DNA of 64,000 nt, from NCBI GenBank assembly GCA_965199005.1, contig CBDAQK010000007.1, forward strand, positions 124,001 to 188,000. The letters run 5' to 3'. A program made the translations under genes and the position numbers. This document shows positions 1 to 9,003 of the stretch, piece by piece. The notes under the pieces were generated by a model. That model saw only the letters and a list, made by a program, of their open reading frames with translations, was not told where the DNA came from and searched no databases. How positions within the stretch are numbered: the first letter of the stretch is position 1; each line of letters starts with the position of its first letter. This DNA is from LMUY01 sp965199005 (GTDB lineage: Bacteria > Pseudomonadota > Alphaproteobacteria > Acetobacterales > Acetobacteraceae).

Positions 1-93
1 GGAGGGCCTTTCCAGAGCGGGGGGTGAAACAATGCAATGCGCGAGGGGCAAAGGCGATATATCAATCAGCTTCACCCCGGCAGCGAGACAGCC

Positions 94-804
94 ATGACCG
101 AGATTGCGGAGATCGTCGATTTCGTTGCCCCGATTGGCCGGGAGAACCTGGCCGGCCGGGTCTATGACACGCTGCGGGAGGCGCTGTTCGAAGGGCGGCT
201 GCGGCCGGGACAGCGGTTGCGCATCCGCGACCTGGCCGCAGCCATGCAAGTCTCGGAGACCCCGGTGCGCGAGGCCGTGGTCCAATTGGCGCGGGAGCGG
301 GCGTTGCGGTTGGATGCCGCGCGGTCCATCACCGTGGCCGGGTTGTCGCTGTCGCAATATTTGGAGTTGCGCACCGTGCGGATCGAACTGGAGGGTCTGG
401 CCGCTGAGGCGGCGGCCTTGCGGATCATCCCGACGACGATCGATGCGATGGCGATGGCGCACGCCTCGCTCATCGCCGCGGAAGAAGCCGGTGAACCGCT
501 GGTGGCCAACCGGTCCAACTGGGAATTTCATCACACCTTGTATGCGGCGGCGGCGATGCCGGAACTGTTGTCCATCATCGAGGGCATCTGGCTGCGCACT
601 GGCCCGACGCTGGCGCAACTCTATCCGGACGCGCGGCCCAGCTATCCGGGCCGTCACAGGCATTTGGACGTGCTGGAAGGGCTGCGCACCCGCTCGCCCA
701 GTGACACCAGGCGCGCCTTGGCGGCCGACCTGATCGAGGGCGGCGCCAATTTGGTGGCCCGGCTGGAAAAGCTCGAGCGCGATGCGGCATGGCCAGAGGG
801 TTAG
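94..804 (+). CDS. GntR-family transcriptional regulator (FadR/FCD subfamily)
   Basis: A 236-residue DNA-binding regulator. The N-terminal winged helix-turn-helix runs from about residue 15 to 85 and contains the typical GntR segment (RLRIRDLAAAMQVSETPVRE). It is followed by an all-helical ligand-binding FCD domain (about 90-225), with the conserved acidic and histidine positions in ELRTVRIELEG and NWEFHHTLY. The ATG at 94 was chosen because the 19 in-frame residues upstream do not look like a GntR N-terminus. FCD regulators usually repress nearby catabolic or transport genes in response to a carboxylic acid. The neighbouring binding-protein gene converges on it with a 16-bp gap, so it is a plausible but unproven target. 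Confidence 0.9.
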   Translation: MTEIAEIVDFVAPIGRENLAGRVYDTLREALFEGRLRPGQRLRIRDLAAAMQVSETPVREAVVQLARERALRLDAARSITVAGLSLSQYLELRTVRIELEGLAAEAAALRIIPTTIDAMAMAHASLIAAEEAGEPLVANRSNWEFHHTLYAAAAMPELLSIIEGIWLRTGPTLAQLYPDARPSYPGRHRHLDVLEGLRTRSPSDTRRALAADLIEGGANLVARLEKLERDAAWPEG

Positions 805-820
805 GCCGGCCATGTGCCGG

Positions 821-2398
821 CTAGGCTGACAGTGTAACGTCCCAGAACATGGGGAAGCTGGACTGGATCAGGCCCGTCATCCGCGTCCGGTAGCCGGCCG
901 GGCGGGAGAACTGGTCCCACATCACCGAGGGCGTCACCTTGTAGGCTTCTTCCTGGATTTGGGCCGCGATGGCCTTGCGGGCCGCGTCGTCCGGGGCCTT
1001 GGCGAAGGCGGTCAACATGCCGGTCATCGGCACGCTGCAGCTCCAGCCGGGGTAGTCGGCGCAATTGCTGGAGATGTAGAAATGCGTCAGCGGCGAGGCC
1101 ATGTCGATGCCGTTTGAGTAGACCGGGAACATGCTCCAGCCCGTCTTGTTGGCGCGGCGCGCCAGCACCGTGCCCCAATCCATCACCTGCTCGTCGACGG
1201 TGAAGCCGGCCGCTTTCATATTCTGGGCCAGGAGGCTTCCCGCCGCCTGGGAGATGGATTGCGACACCTGCAGCATCACCACCGGCTCGCCCTTGTAGCC
1301 GGTCTTGGCCAGGGCCGCCTTGGCCGCCGCGATGTCGAACTTGGCGACGCTGGCGCCTGCATCGGTGGAGAGGGGTGCGCCGCACATCCAGAAGGAGTCG
1401 CAGTTGGGCAGGGCGAATTGGTCGGGGATGCCCGCCGCAGCCAGCATGTCCTTCTGGTCCACCAGCTTCCACAGCACTTCGCGCACGGCCGGGTCGGCAA
1501 ACGGCCCGGATGCGCTGTTCAGGCGGAAATTTCCCTGGAACATGTCCAGGCCGGTGAGGGTCATCACCTTCACGCCAGGGGCTTTGGTCAGTTGGCCGAT
1601 CAGATCGTAAGGGAGATACTGCATGTAGTCGATCTCGCCGGCCATCAGCGCATTGGCGCCGGTCGTATCGTCCGACATGACTTTCCAGGTCATCTGGTCG
1701 ATATGGACCACCTTGCCGCCCGCGACGAAATCGGTGGGCTCCTTGCGCGGGATGTATTTGGCGAAGCGGTCCAGCACCATGCTGTCACCCGGCCGCCAGG
1801 CATCCGCGCGGAAGGAGAAGGGGCCGGAGCCGATGATGTCCTTGATCCGCTGATCGGCCACCGCCGGCAGGATGCGGGCCGGCATGATGAACGGAACCGG
1901 CGCGTTGGGCTTGCCCAGCACCTGCAGCATCAGCGGGAAGGGCTGTTTCAGCGTGATGGTGAAGCTCTTGCTGTCAACCGCCGCCATGCCGGAGGTCGCG
2001 GCCAGCAGCATCCGGCCCAGGCTGTCCTTCGGGCACCAGCGCTGGAGGGAGGCCACGCAATCAGCCGCGGTGACGGGCGCGCCGTCATGGAAGGCTAGGC
2101 CATTGCGCAGGGTAAACGTCCAGCTCAGCCCATCGCCCGATGTGTCGAAGCTGTCGACCATCTGCGGGTGGATCACCCCCGCGCTGTCCATGGCGAACAG
2201 CGTGTCGAAGATATGATAGCCGAAGGTGCGGCTGATGGCGGCCGTGGTGGCATGCGGGTCCAGGATCACCGCCTCGGATTCCAGCACGGCCGTCAGCGGC
2301 TTGGTTGCTGCCATGGTCCGGCCCCCAGCCAGCCCGGCGAAGACCCCGGCGCCCGTTCCCACCAGCAACTGACGCTTGCTTAGGCCAAATCCCGACAT
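821..2398 (-). CDS. ABC transporter substrate-binding protein, family 5 (oligopeptide/opine type)
   Basis: A 525-residue periplasmic solute-binding protein of the SBP_bac_5 (DppA/OppA/NikA) family. The N-terminus is a secretion signal (basic SKRQ, hydrophobic stretch, AAT near residue 30). Family features include the entry segment GDGLSWTFTLRNGLAFHDG, the stretch AADCVASLQRW, and the GSGPF motif. Length is normal for the family. It is a lone binding protein: no permease or ATPase gene adjoins it, so it either borrows another transporter or its partners lie left of the window. Substrate cannot be read from sequence; peptides, opines or other small amines are typical. Confidence 0.9.
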   Translation of the reverse strand: MSGFGLSKRQLLVGTGAGVFAGLAGGRTMAATKPLTAVLESEAVILDPHATTAAISRTFGYHIFDTLFAMDSAGVIHPQMVDSFDTSGDGLSWTFTLRNGLAFHDGAPVTAADCVASLQRWCPKDSLGRMLLAATSGMAAVDSKSFTITLKQPFPLMLQVLGKPNAPVPFIMPARILPAVADQRIKDIIGSGPFSFRADAWRPGDSMVLDRFAKYIPRKEPTDFVAGGKVVHIDQMTWKVMSDDTTGANALMAGEIDYMQYLPYDLIGQLTKAPGVKVMTLTGLDMFQGNFRLNSASGPFADPAVREVLWKLVDQKDMLAAAGIPDQFALPNCDSFWMCGAPLSTDAGASVAKFDIAAAKAALAKTGYKGEPVVMLQVSQSISQAAGSLLAQNMKAAGFTVDEQVMDWGTVLARRANKTGWSMFPVYSNGIDMASPLTHFYISSNCADYPGWSCSVPMTGMLTAFAKAPDDAARKAIAAQIQEEAYKVTPSVMWDQFSRPAGYRTRMTGLIQSSFPMFWDVTLSA

Positions 2399-2653
2399 GC
2401 CGATCTCCCATTCGCGCCACCCACGCGCGAGGGCAGAGTGTGCGCTATGAATTCCAAATTCTTGAAAATGCTCCGCGGAAGCCTAGCATGGTCACATGCT
2501 CGATCAAATCGGACTTCTAACGAGATGCCTGATCTGCTGTTGAAACGGGTTCAGGTGAACCACGACCCGGAAACGGGGCACTGACGGGCTAGCAAGCGTA
2601 GCCTGTATTCGCGCAGCGAATGCGGGATCACACGGCGATGGCGAGTGCGCGCC

Positions 2654-2887
2654 CTAAACCAAGGGCTCGCCAAACCCATCATCCCAGCGACCTTGTCCCA
2701 ATCAGGCGGCAAAATCCCCCTCGGACAAGCCGGTGCAGCGAGGAATGCGGCCGGTCCAGCGGGGTTGCGGAAGGCCATGCGCAGCTTGCCGACAGAAATC
2801 GTGAGCAAAGTAGACTGGCCATCGTCGAGTGCAACGGTGAAGAAGAAGATGCCGCCAGGGAATGAATTTGCGGCGGTAGCGGACCAC
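2654..2887 (-). pseudogene. Remnant of a REP-associated tyrosine transposase (RAYT, IS200/IS605-like TnpA)
   Basis: Pieces of a RAYT can be read on the minus strand in more than one frame. It starts VRYRRKFIP (from about 2887), shifts frame near 2857 into GGIFFFTVALDDGQSTLL and LRMAFR, the classic RAYT N-terminus. It then jumps to the family C-terminus (PHSSLHRLV in one frame, RGILPPDWD in another, GFGEPLV then stop at 2654). The catalytic core with the HLH motif is missing, so this is an internal deletion plus at least two frameshifts and the gene is dead. The rest of the 2399-3144 gap holds no convincing gene. RAYTs are the known mobilisers of REP palindromes, and REP-like pairs occur elsewhere in this window. 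Confidence 0.65.
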
Positions 2888-2914
2888 GATCGGCGGATTT
2901 TTGGGTTGTGTTGC

Positions 2915-2941
2915 CCCGTATGAGCCAAAGGCTCATACGGG
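2915..2941. repeat. Perfect 12-bp inverted repeat (REP-like hairpin)
   Basis: CCCGTATGAGCC and its exact reverse complement GGCTCATACGGG are separated by three bases (aaa). It sits 28 bp upstream of the RAYT remnant's start, the usual place for the palindromic end recognised by such transposases. It could equally act as a hairpin terminator, but no T-run follows on either strand. Confidence 0.6.
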
Positions 2942-3144
2942 ATACGGCGCTGACATGGAGGCGACGATGAACCGGATCGCAGGACTTTCATGAAGACTGG
3001 ATTTGGTGGAGTCGCAGCGGAATCAGCGCATCACCTCCGGCTTCGGTCCAGACGGCCCTCAGGTAGAACCAACAGCTATCTCGGGTCACCTCCGTGACGG
3101 TGGTCATGCAGCTCACAGTTCAAGTACATATTTGGAGAGCGTTC

Positions 3145-3636
3145 ATGAGATTGAGTCTGGCTCTCGGCGTTCTTGGATTTCTCGGGGCAAGCGTTGCCGC
3201 GCAGGCGCAAAGCCTGGATGACCTTAAAGCCCGCGAGATCATTGGACCATTTTACAGTCTCTTGAACGTCGCCACCCGCGGCGATGTTGTCGCGACGGAG
3301 AACAGTGTTCTCGCGCCGGACTACGAATCGTGCTCGGGCTACCTGCCTTCCGAGTGTCGGGGTCGCGAAGCGATGATCAAGGCCGTCGAAGGTTTCGCCA
3401 AATCCATTCCAGACATGCGGTTCGACATCAAGGACGTTCTCGTGTCGGAAGACCGCGTCGTGGTGCGCGGGGAACTCACGGGAACGCCGGCGGGCGATCT
3501 TTTCGGTGTGCCACATACGGGTAAAAGCTTCCGGATATTGACGATTGACATCCATACGGTACGTGATGGCCGGATCGCAGAGACCTTTCACAGTGAGAAT
3601 TGGCTAAGCGCGCTCGGGCAAGTACGACCGGAATAA
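3145..3636 (+). CDS. Secreted SnoaL-like (NTF2-fold) protein
   Basis: A 163-residue protein with a clear Sec signal peptide (MRLSLALGVLGFLGASVAAQAQ, cleavage after AQA) followed by a SnoaL/ester-cyclase-type NTF2 fold. The segment CRGREAMIKAVEGFAKSIPD, then FDIKDVLVSEDRVVVRGEL and GRIAETFHSENW, is typical of SnoaL-like polyketide cyclase relatives, many of which have unknown roles. The ATG at 3145 is preceded by GGAGAG at 3134-3139, which decides the start over upstream in-frame codons. It stands alone, with gene-poor DNA on both sides (the 215 bp to the next gene show nothing recognisable). The reaction cannot be stated. Confidence 0.75.
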   Translation: MRLSLALGVLGFLGASVAAQAQSLDDLKAREIIGPFYSLLNVATRGDVVATENSVLAPDYESCSGYLPSECRGREAMIKAVEGFAKSIPDMRFDIKDVLVSEDRVVVRGELTGTPAGDLFGVPHTGKSFRILTIDIHTVRDGRIAETFHSENWLSALGQVRPE

Positions 3637-3851
3637 TCCCTGGTAGACACCACCAGAATGGCTGCAAAAGATAGCGCTGATCATCCGCACCGAGGCGTGC
3701 CACACGCATGTCGAATGGCTGGTTTCCTCAAGCAGATCGATCGCTAGACGCCCCCTCCGGCGACAGACAAGCCTAATGTCACGTATGTTGGGTGTTCCCA
3801 CTGTGGCTACTCTGCCGACATACTGCTGCCTTTGGACGAGGATGTCTGCCA

Positions 3852-5279
3852 GTGCCCGATTCAGAGCTTCTGTTCATGACCGCGGCCCGTGCGGCCAGCC
3901 TGATCCGCAAGGGGCGCCTGTCTCCGGTCACCTATTTGCAGGAGGTGCTGACCGCCGCCCATGCCGCCCAACCGACGCTGAACCCGTTCGTCACCCTGTT
4001 GGAGGAACCGGCGATGGAGGCGGCCCGTGCGGCCGAGAAAGCCGTGCGCGATGGGGGCACGCTTGGCCCGCTGCATGGCATCCCGGTCAGCATCAAGGAT
4101 CAGGTCGACGTGGCTGACGTGCCGACGACCCATGGCTCGGCCATTTTCGCCAATAATGTGCCGGAGGCGGACGATGTCACCGTCGCCCGGCTGCGCGCCG
4201 CCGGGGCGATCGTGTTTGCCAAGACGAGGCTGCCGGAGTTCGGGCACAAGGGACTGACCGACGGCCCCAGTTTCGGCACGACGCGCAATCCGTGGGACCC
4301 GTCGCGGACCACCGGCGGGTCCAGCGGCGGTGCGGCCGCCGCCGTGGCGATGGGGATCGGCCCGATCGCACTCGGGACGGATGGGGCCGGCTCGATCCGC
4401 ATTCCCGCGGCGTGTTGCGGCATCGTCGGGTTGAAGCCGACGCTGGGGTCGATCCCCTGGCAACAAGCGACGGATGCGTTCGGGAACTACACCTATGCGG
4501 GACCGATGACGCGCAGCGTGACGGATGCGGCGCTGATGCGGGCCGTCATGATTGGAGCGAGCGAACGGGACCCGTGGACGATCGGCGGTGGCGCGGAACG
4601 CGGCCTGTCCCCCGGGCTGATCGGGAACGATCTATCCGGGCTGCGGCTCGGCGCCATCGCGCGCACTGCCAACCCTAAGCTCCAGGCGGAGATGGCGGAC
4701 AACGCCCGTGCCTCCATCGATGCCCTGATCGCCATGGGTGCGGATGCAGAGCCTGTCGGTGAGACGATCGATTGGATGGAATTCCCGGGCCGGGTCATGT
4801 ACCAGGGCAACTACGCCGTTGCGATGGCGAGGCACCTGCCGCAATGGGGCAACCAGATGGACCCCTCGCTGCTGGCCTTTATGGAGCGCGGCAGCCAATT
4901 CACCATGGCACAGTTCCGCGAGGGCCAATACGCCCGCACCCGCCTGTTCCGCGACATCCAGGCGTTGTTCACCCGCTTCGACGTCCTGATCATGCCCACT
5001 TTGTCGCGCACGGCGCTGCCCGCCGGTTTCGACGCGGCGCATGACGAGGTGGAGATCGATGGCGAGCGGTGCGGCATCACTCGGCAGGGCTGGAGCAGCT
5101 ACGTCTATCCCTTCAACTTGACCGGCCACCCAGCGCTGACCATCCCGTCCGGCTTCGCGGCGGACGGCCTGCCGACCGCGGTGCAACTCGTGGGACGCTG
5201 GGGGGCCGACCTCGACCTGCTGCGGCTCGGCGCGCTCTTGGAGCAGGCCCGGCCCTGGGCGGCAACCCGGCCCAAATAG
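3852..5279 (+). CDS. Amidase (amidase signature family)
   Basis: A 475-residue amidase-signature hydrolase that would split a carboxamide to acid and ammonia. The Ser-cisSer-Lys triad is visible: lysine in VSIKDQVDV, the cis-serine in the glycine-serine loop GGSSGGAAAAVA, and the nucleophile in GTDGAGSIRIPAA. Size is normal for GatA/AtzF-like amidases. The start is taken at GTG 3852, with GAGG at 3838-3841; an ATG at 3876 is the alternative. No GatB or GatC partner is nearby and the substrate loops are not diagnostic, so this is a catabolic amidase of unknown substrate rather than the tRNA amidotransferase subunit. Confidence 0.88.
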   Translation: MPDSELLFMTAARAASLIRKGRLSPVTYLQEVLTAAHAAQPTLNPFVTLLEEPAMEAARAAEKAVRDGGTLGPLHGIPVSIKDQVDVADVPTTHGSAIFANNVPEADDVTVARLRAAGAIVFAKTRLPEFGHKGLTDGPSFGTTRNPWDPSRTTGGSSGGAAAAVAMGIGPIALGTDGAGSIRIPAACCGIVGLKPTLGSIPWQQATDAFGNYTYAGPMTRSVTDAALMRAVMIGASERDPWTIGGGAERGLSPGLIGNDLSGLRLGAIARTANPKLQAEMADNARASIDALIAMGADAEPVGETIDWMEFPGRVMYQGNYAVAMARHLPQWGNQMDPSLLAFMERGSQFTMAQFREGQYARTRLFRDIQALFTRFDVLIMPTLSRTALPAGFDAAHDEVEIDGERCGITRQGWSSYVYPFNLTGHPALTIPSGFAADGLPTAVQLVGRWGADLDLLRLGALLEQARPWAATRPK

Positions 5280-5326
5280 CGGCCATATGAATTGTGCCGG
5301 GCGCTGGGCGTGATAGGCTGGGGACG

Positions 5327-6844
5327 GTGGGACAGACGTACGACATCGCAATCATCGGCGGCGGCATCAACGGCTGCGGCATCGCGCGGGACGCGGCCGG
5401 GCGCGGCTGGTCGGTGCATCTGTGCGAAGCCGGGGACCTTGCCTCGGCCACCTCCTCCGCCTCCACCAAGCTGGTGCATGGCGGCCTGCGCTACCTCGAA
5501 CACCGGGAATTCCGCCTCGTCCGGGAGGCCCTGATGGAGCGGGAGGTGTTGTGGGGTATCGCCCCGCACATCATTTGGCCGTTGCGGTTCGTGCTGCCGC
5601 ATCACCGCGGTTTGCGTCCGGCCTGGCTGCTGCGGCTGGGGCTGTTCTTCTACGACCATCTGGGCGGCCGCAAGCGCCTGCCAAAGACCCGCACCATCCG
5701 CCTGCAGCACGATCCGGCGGGCGAGCCGTTGAAGCCGGAGTACCGGCTGGGGTTCGAGTATTCCGATTGCTGGGTCGAGGATTCCCGCCTGGTGGTGCTC
5801 TCCGCCCGGGATGCGGCGGACCGGGGCGCCACCATCGCCACCCGTACCCGCTGCACCGGGGCGCATCGCGGTAGCGACCACTGGACGCTTCGTTTGCAGG
5901 ACGGCACCGGCAACGCGACCAGCATCACGGCGCGCACCCTGGTGAATGCCGCCGGACCATGGGTGGGTAACGTGCTGCAGTCCGTCATCCGCGCCAACGC
6001 CGCAGCCACGGTGCGGATGGTCAAGGGCAGCCACCTCGTGGTGCGCCGGCTTTACCCCGGCGAGCAATGCTACATCTTCCAGAATACGGACGGGCGCATC
6101 TTCTTCGTCATCCCCTACGAGCGGGATTTCTCGCTGATCGGCACGACCGATATGGATTACCAGGGCGATCCCAGCGACGCCGCGGCCTCGAGCGAAGAGA
6201 TCGCCTATCTCTGCAAGGGCGCGTCCGACTATCTGCGCGCAGAGGTCACCCCTGCCGATGTGGTATGGACCTATTCCGGGGTGCGCCCACTGTATGACGA
6301 CGGCGCGTCGAAGGCCCAGGCGGCGACGCGGGAATACGTGCTGGACCTGGACGCACCCTCCGGCCAGCCAGCGCTGCTCTCCGTTTTTGGCGGCAAGATC
6401 ACCACCTACCGCCGCCTGGCGGAAGCGGCCCTGAGCAAGCTCGGGCCGCATCTGCCCGCCGCGAAGGGTTTGCCGGCAGGCTGGACCGGAAATCACGCGC
6501 TACCCGGTGGCGATTTTGCCGATTTTCCGGCCGAGTTGGCACGGCTGCAGACCGACTATCCCGCTGTGGCGCCGGCGACGCTGCGGCGTTTGCTGCGCGC
6601 CTATGGCACGTGCGTGACCGATTTGCTGGGTCCCCCCAACGGGGCCGATCCGCTGGGCCGCCTGTTCGGGGCCGATCTGTCGGCTGCTGAGATCGCCTAT
6701 TTGGCCCGCGTCGAATGGGCCGTGACTGCCGCCGACATCGTGTGGCGCCGTAGCAAGCTCGGCCTGCGGCTGACGGCACAGCAGGTCGCCCAAGTGGATG
6801 CTTATCTGGCCGAACTTCATGCGCGTGGCGAGCCCGTCGCGTGA
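5327..6844 (+). CDS. glpD: Aerobic glycerol-3-phosphate dehydrogenase
   Basis: A membrane-associated FAD enzyme oxidising sn-glycerol 3-phosphate to dihydroxyacetone phosphate and feeding electrons to quinone. The FAD-binding motif (IIGGGINGCGIARDAAGRG) lies at the N-terminus, followed by SSASTKLVHGGLRYLE and, later, VVWTYSGVRPLYDDG and GGKITTYRRLAE, all diagnostic of GlpD. Length is about 505 residues, as in E. coli. The start is probably GTG 5327 rather than GTG 5294, because only about six residues normally precede the FAD motif. The stop overlaps the glpK start by 4 bp (GTGA), so the two are translationally coupled. Confidence 0.93.
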   Translation: MGQTYDIAIIGGGINGCGIARDAAGRGWSVHLCEAGDLASATSSASTKLVHGGLRYLEHREFRLVREALMEREVLWGIAPHIIWPLRFVLPHHRGLRPAWLLRLGLFFYDHLGGRKRLPKTRTIRLQHDPAGEPLKPEYRLGFEYSDCWVEDSRLVVLSARDAADRGATIATRTRCTGAHRGSDHWTLRLQDGTGNATSITARTLVNAAGPWVGNVLQSVIRANAAATVRMVKGSHLVVRRLYPGEQCYIFQNTDGRIFFVIPYERDFSLIGTTDMDYQGDPSDAAASSEEIAYLCKGASDYLRAEVTPADVVWTYSGVRPLYDDGASKAQAATREYVLDLDAPSGQPALLSVFGGKITTYRRLAEAALSKLGPHLPAAKGLPAGWTGNHALPGGDFADFPAELARLQTDYPAVAPATLRRLLRAYGTCVTDLLGPPNGADPLGRLFGADLSAAEIAYLARVEWAVTAADIVWRRSKLGLRLTAQQVAQVDAYLAELHARGEPVA

Positions 6845-8331
6845 CCGCAGCGGTGCTGGTGATCGATCAGGGCACCACCTCCACCCGCTCGATCGTCTTT
6901 GGCGCCGATCTGCTGCCGGTCGCCCAGGCGCAGCGGGAGTTTCCGCAGCATTATCCGCAGCCGGGCTGGGTGGAGCACGACCCGGAGGATCTCTGGTTCA
7001 CCAGCCTGGCCACGGCGCGCGAGGCGCTGCGAAAGGCCGGGTTGGAGGCGGGCAGGCTCGCCGGCATCGGGATCACCAACCAGCGGGAGACGACGCTGAT
7101 TTGGGACCGCCAGACCGGTCAGCCGATCCACAATGCCATCGTGTGGCAGGACCGCCGCACCGCCGATGCCTGCGACGCGTTGGAAGCGGCCGGGCATGGT
7201 GGGCTGGTCGCATCCCGCACGGGCCTGCGGCTGGACCCGTATTTCTCCGCGACCAAGATCGGCTGGCTGCTGGACCATGTGCCGGGTGCGCGAGAGCGGG
7301 CGGAGCGGGGCGAGTTGGCCTTCGGGACGGTGGATAGCTACCTGCTCTGGCGGCTGACCGGCGGCCGGGTGCATGCGACGGATGCGACCAATGCATCGCG
7401 CACCATGCTTTGCGGCATCGCCACCGGACAGTGGGACGACGACATGCTGCGTCTGTTCAACGTGCCGCCCGCGATGTTGCCGGACATCGGCGACAGTAGC
7501 GGGGATTTCGGCAGCGTGGACCCGGCCCTGTTGGGCGGCGCCGTCGCCGTGCGGGGCATCGCCGGGGATCAGCAGGCGGCGTTGGTGGGGCAGGCCTGCT
7601 TCAGCCCGGGCATGGTGAAGGCCACCTATGGCACGGGCGCCTTCATCCTGCTGAATGTGGGGACGGAACCGGTGCGGTCCGCCCACGGCCTGCTGACCAC
7701 CATCGCCTACCAGCGCCGAGGCCAGCGGCGTTATGCGCTCGAGGGGTCCATCTTCTCGGCTGGGACCGCCGTGCAGTGGCTGCGGGACGGGCTTGGCCTG
7801 GTGGACGACGCCGCTGAGACGGGCGCGCTGGCGGCCCTGGCGGACCCGGCCCAGCGTGTCTACCTCGTGCCTGGCTTCACCGGCCTTGGCGCACCGCACT
7901 GGAATAGCCGGGTGCGCGCCAGTCTCTCGGGCATCACCCGCGGTACGACCCGCAAGGAACTGGCGCGGGCCGTGTTGGAGGCGGTGGGCTACCAAACGCG
8001 GGACCTGCTGGGGGCGATGCTGGCGGATGCGGGGGTGGCAGGGAAGGTTGTGCTGCGGGTGGATGGCGGCATGACTGCCAGCGACTGGACCATGCAATTC
8101 CTGGCCGACATGGTGGGCGTGCCGGTGGACCGGCCTGCGTGCTTGGAGACGACGGCGTTGGGTGCGGCTTATCTGGCGGGGCTCGACGCGGGTGTGTATC
8201 CGGAGCCGGAGGAGTTCGAACGTCGTTGGGTGCGGCAGGCACGTTTCGCTCCTGCCATGGCGGAGGCGGAACGGCAGGACCGATACGCCGGATGGCAGGC
8301 GGCGGTCGGGCAGGCGTTGTATCAGCCTTAG
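6841..8331 (+). CDS. glpK: Glycerol kinase
   Basis: Phosphorylates glycerol with ATP to glycerol 3-phosphate, the substrate of the preceding GlpD. The N-terminal FGGY phosphate loop DQGTTSTRSIVF, the segment NQRETTLIWDR, WQDRRTA, TYGTGAFILLN, and the C-terminal GGMTASDWTMQFLADM are all canonical. At 496 residues it is full length. GTG 6841 overlaps the glpD stop. No facilitator (glpF) or GlpR repressor gene lies beside the pair, so glycerol entry and control must be encoded elsewhere. Confidence 0.95.
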   Translation: MTAAVLVIDQGTTSTRSIVFGADLLPVAQAQREFPQHYPQPGWVEHDPEDLWFTSLATAREALRKAGLEAGRLAGIGITNQRETTLIWDRQTGQPIHNAIVWQDRRTADACDALEAAGHGGLVASRTGLRLDPYFSATKIGWLLDHVPGARERAERGELAFGTVDSYLLWRLTGGRVHATDATNASRTMLCGIATGQWDDDMLRLFNVPPAMLPDIGDSSGDFGSVDPALLGGAVAVRGIAGDQQAALVGQACFSPGMVKATYGTGAFILLNVGTEPVRSAHGLLTTIAYQRRGQRRYALEGSIFSAGTAVQWLRDGLGLVDDAAETGALAALADPAQRVYLVPGFTGLGAPHWNSRVRASLSGITRGTTRKELARAVLEAVGYQTRDLLGAMLADAGVAGKVVLRVDGGMTASDWTMQFLADMVGVPVDRPACLETTALGAAYLAGLDAGVYPEPEEFERRWVRQARFAPAMAEAERQDRYAGWQAAVGQALYQP

Positions 8332-8352
8332 TACATCCCGGCTTACTGACTG

Positions 8353-8771
8353 ATGGCCCTAACGTTTCATCCTGACGCCGGGTCTATCCTCATTTGTGAC
8401 TTTTCAACTGGCTTCCGCGCCCCCGAGATGGTCAAGGTCCGGCCCGTGGTGGTCATCTCGCCCAGGCGGCGCGTAGCCAACTCGCAACCGTCATTCCACT
8501 CAGCAGCACGGAGCCGCTTCCACTGGAACCGTGGCACTTTGCAGTACCATCAGGCGCTTACCCACCAGCCCGAGGCCCAGTGTGGGCGAAAACGGACATG
8601 GTGATGACGGTCGCGTTGGAGCGGCTGGACCGGGTCATGATGAGGGATGCACGCGGAAACCGGCGCTACCATGTGTTCCAGTTCCCAGAAACCTCCATGC
8701 CGGGCCTGCGACGGGCGCTGACGACTGCTCTCGGTTTTCCTTCAGATTTGTCATCAGAAGGCCTAAATTAA
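8353..8771 (+). pseudogene. PemK/MazF-type toxin gene interrupted by a frameshift
   Basis: The N-terminal frame reads MALTFHPDAGSILICDFSTG then MVKVRPVVVISPRRR, typical of type II PemK/MazF endoribonuclease toxins. Near 8471-8478 the match jumps to another frame: QLATVIPLSSTEPLPLEPWH, then VWAKTDMVMTVALERLD and RRYHVFQFPE, ending at 8771. Restoring a single missing base gives an intact protein of about 139 residues, a normal length. So this is a one-base deletion, either a real inactivation or an assembly error. No antitoxin gene can be seen on either side, which would fit a decaying or solitary toxin. Confidence 0.75.
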
Positions 8772-8874
8772 GGTTATTCCCGCTCCACGGCTTTGGTCGC
8801 GCCGGGCTTGCAAGACCCCCGCGGGGGCCGGTTTCGGCGATCAGGTGATGACAAGCCTGCCGGGACCGCAAATC

Positions 8875-8900
8875 AGCCCTCGCCCTCATCGGCGGGGGCT
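8875..8900. terminator. Hairpin in the gap before the acyl-CoA operon
   Basis: AGCCCTCGCC pairs with GGCGGGGGCT across a six-base loop with one G-T wobble, followed by TTTGTCGTTCT on the plus strand. This fits a rho-independent terminator separating the toxin remnant from the operon at 9004. The T-tract is imperfect. The rest of 8772-9003 shows no gene. Confidence 0.45.
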
Positions 8901-9003
8901 TTGTCGTTCTAGAGGGCGCCAGAGCACCACGCCCCTGACTTGCATGCCGCCTTCAACCGTTCTAGCGCAGGGTTAGGCGCGCCAACGCGGGGGGCATGGT
9001 TCA

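Noticed and set aside
2551..2991. 146-residue hypothetical protein
   Set aside because: It only covers one of the frames of the RAYT remnant; the family match jumps between frames.
5105..6496. 463-residue frame antisense to amidase and glpD
   Set aside because: It spans two well-supported genes on the plus strand and has antisense-type composition.
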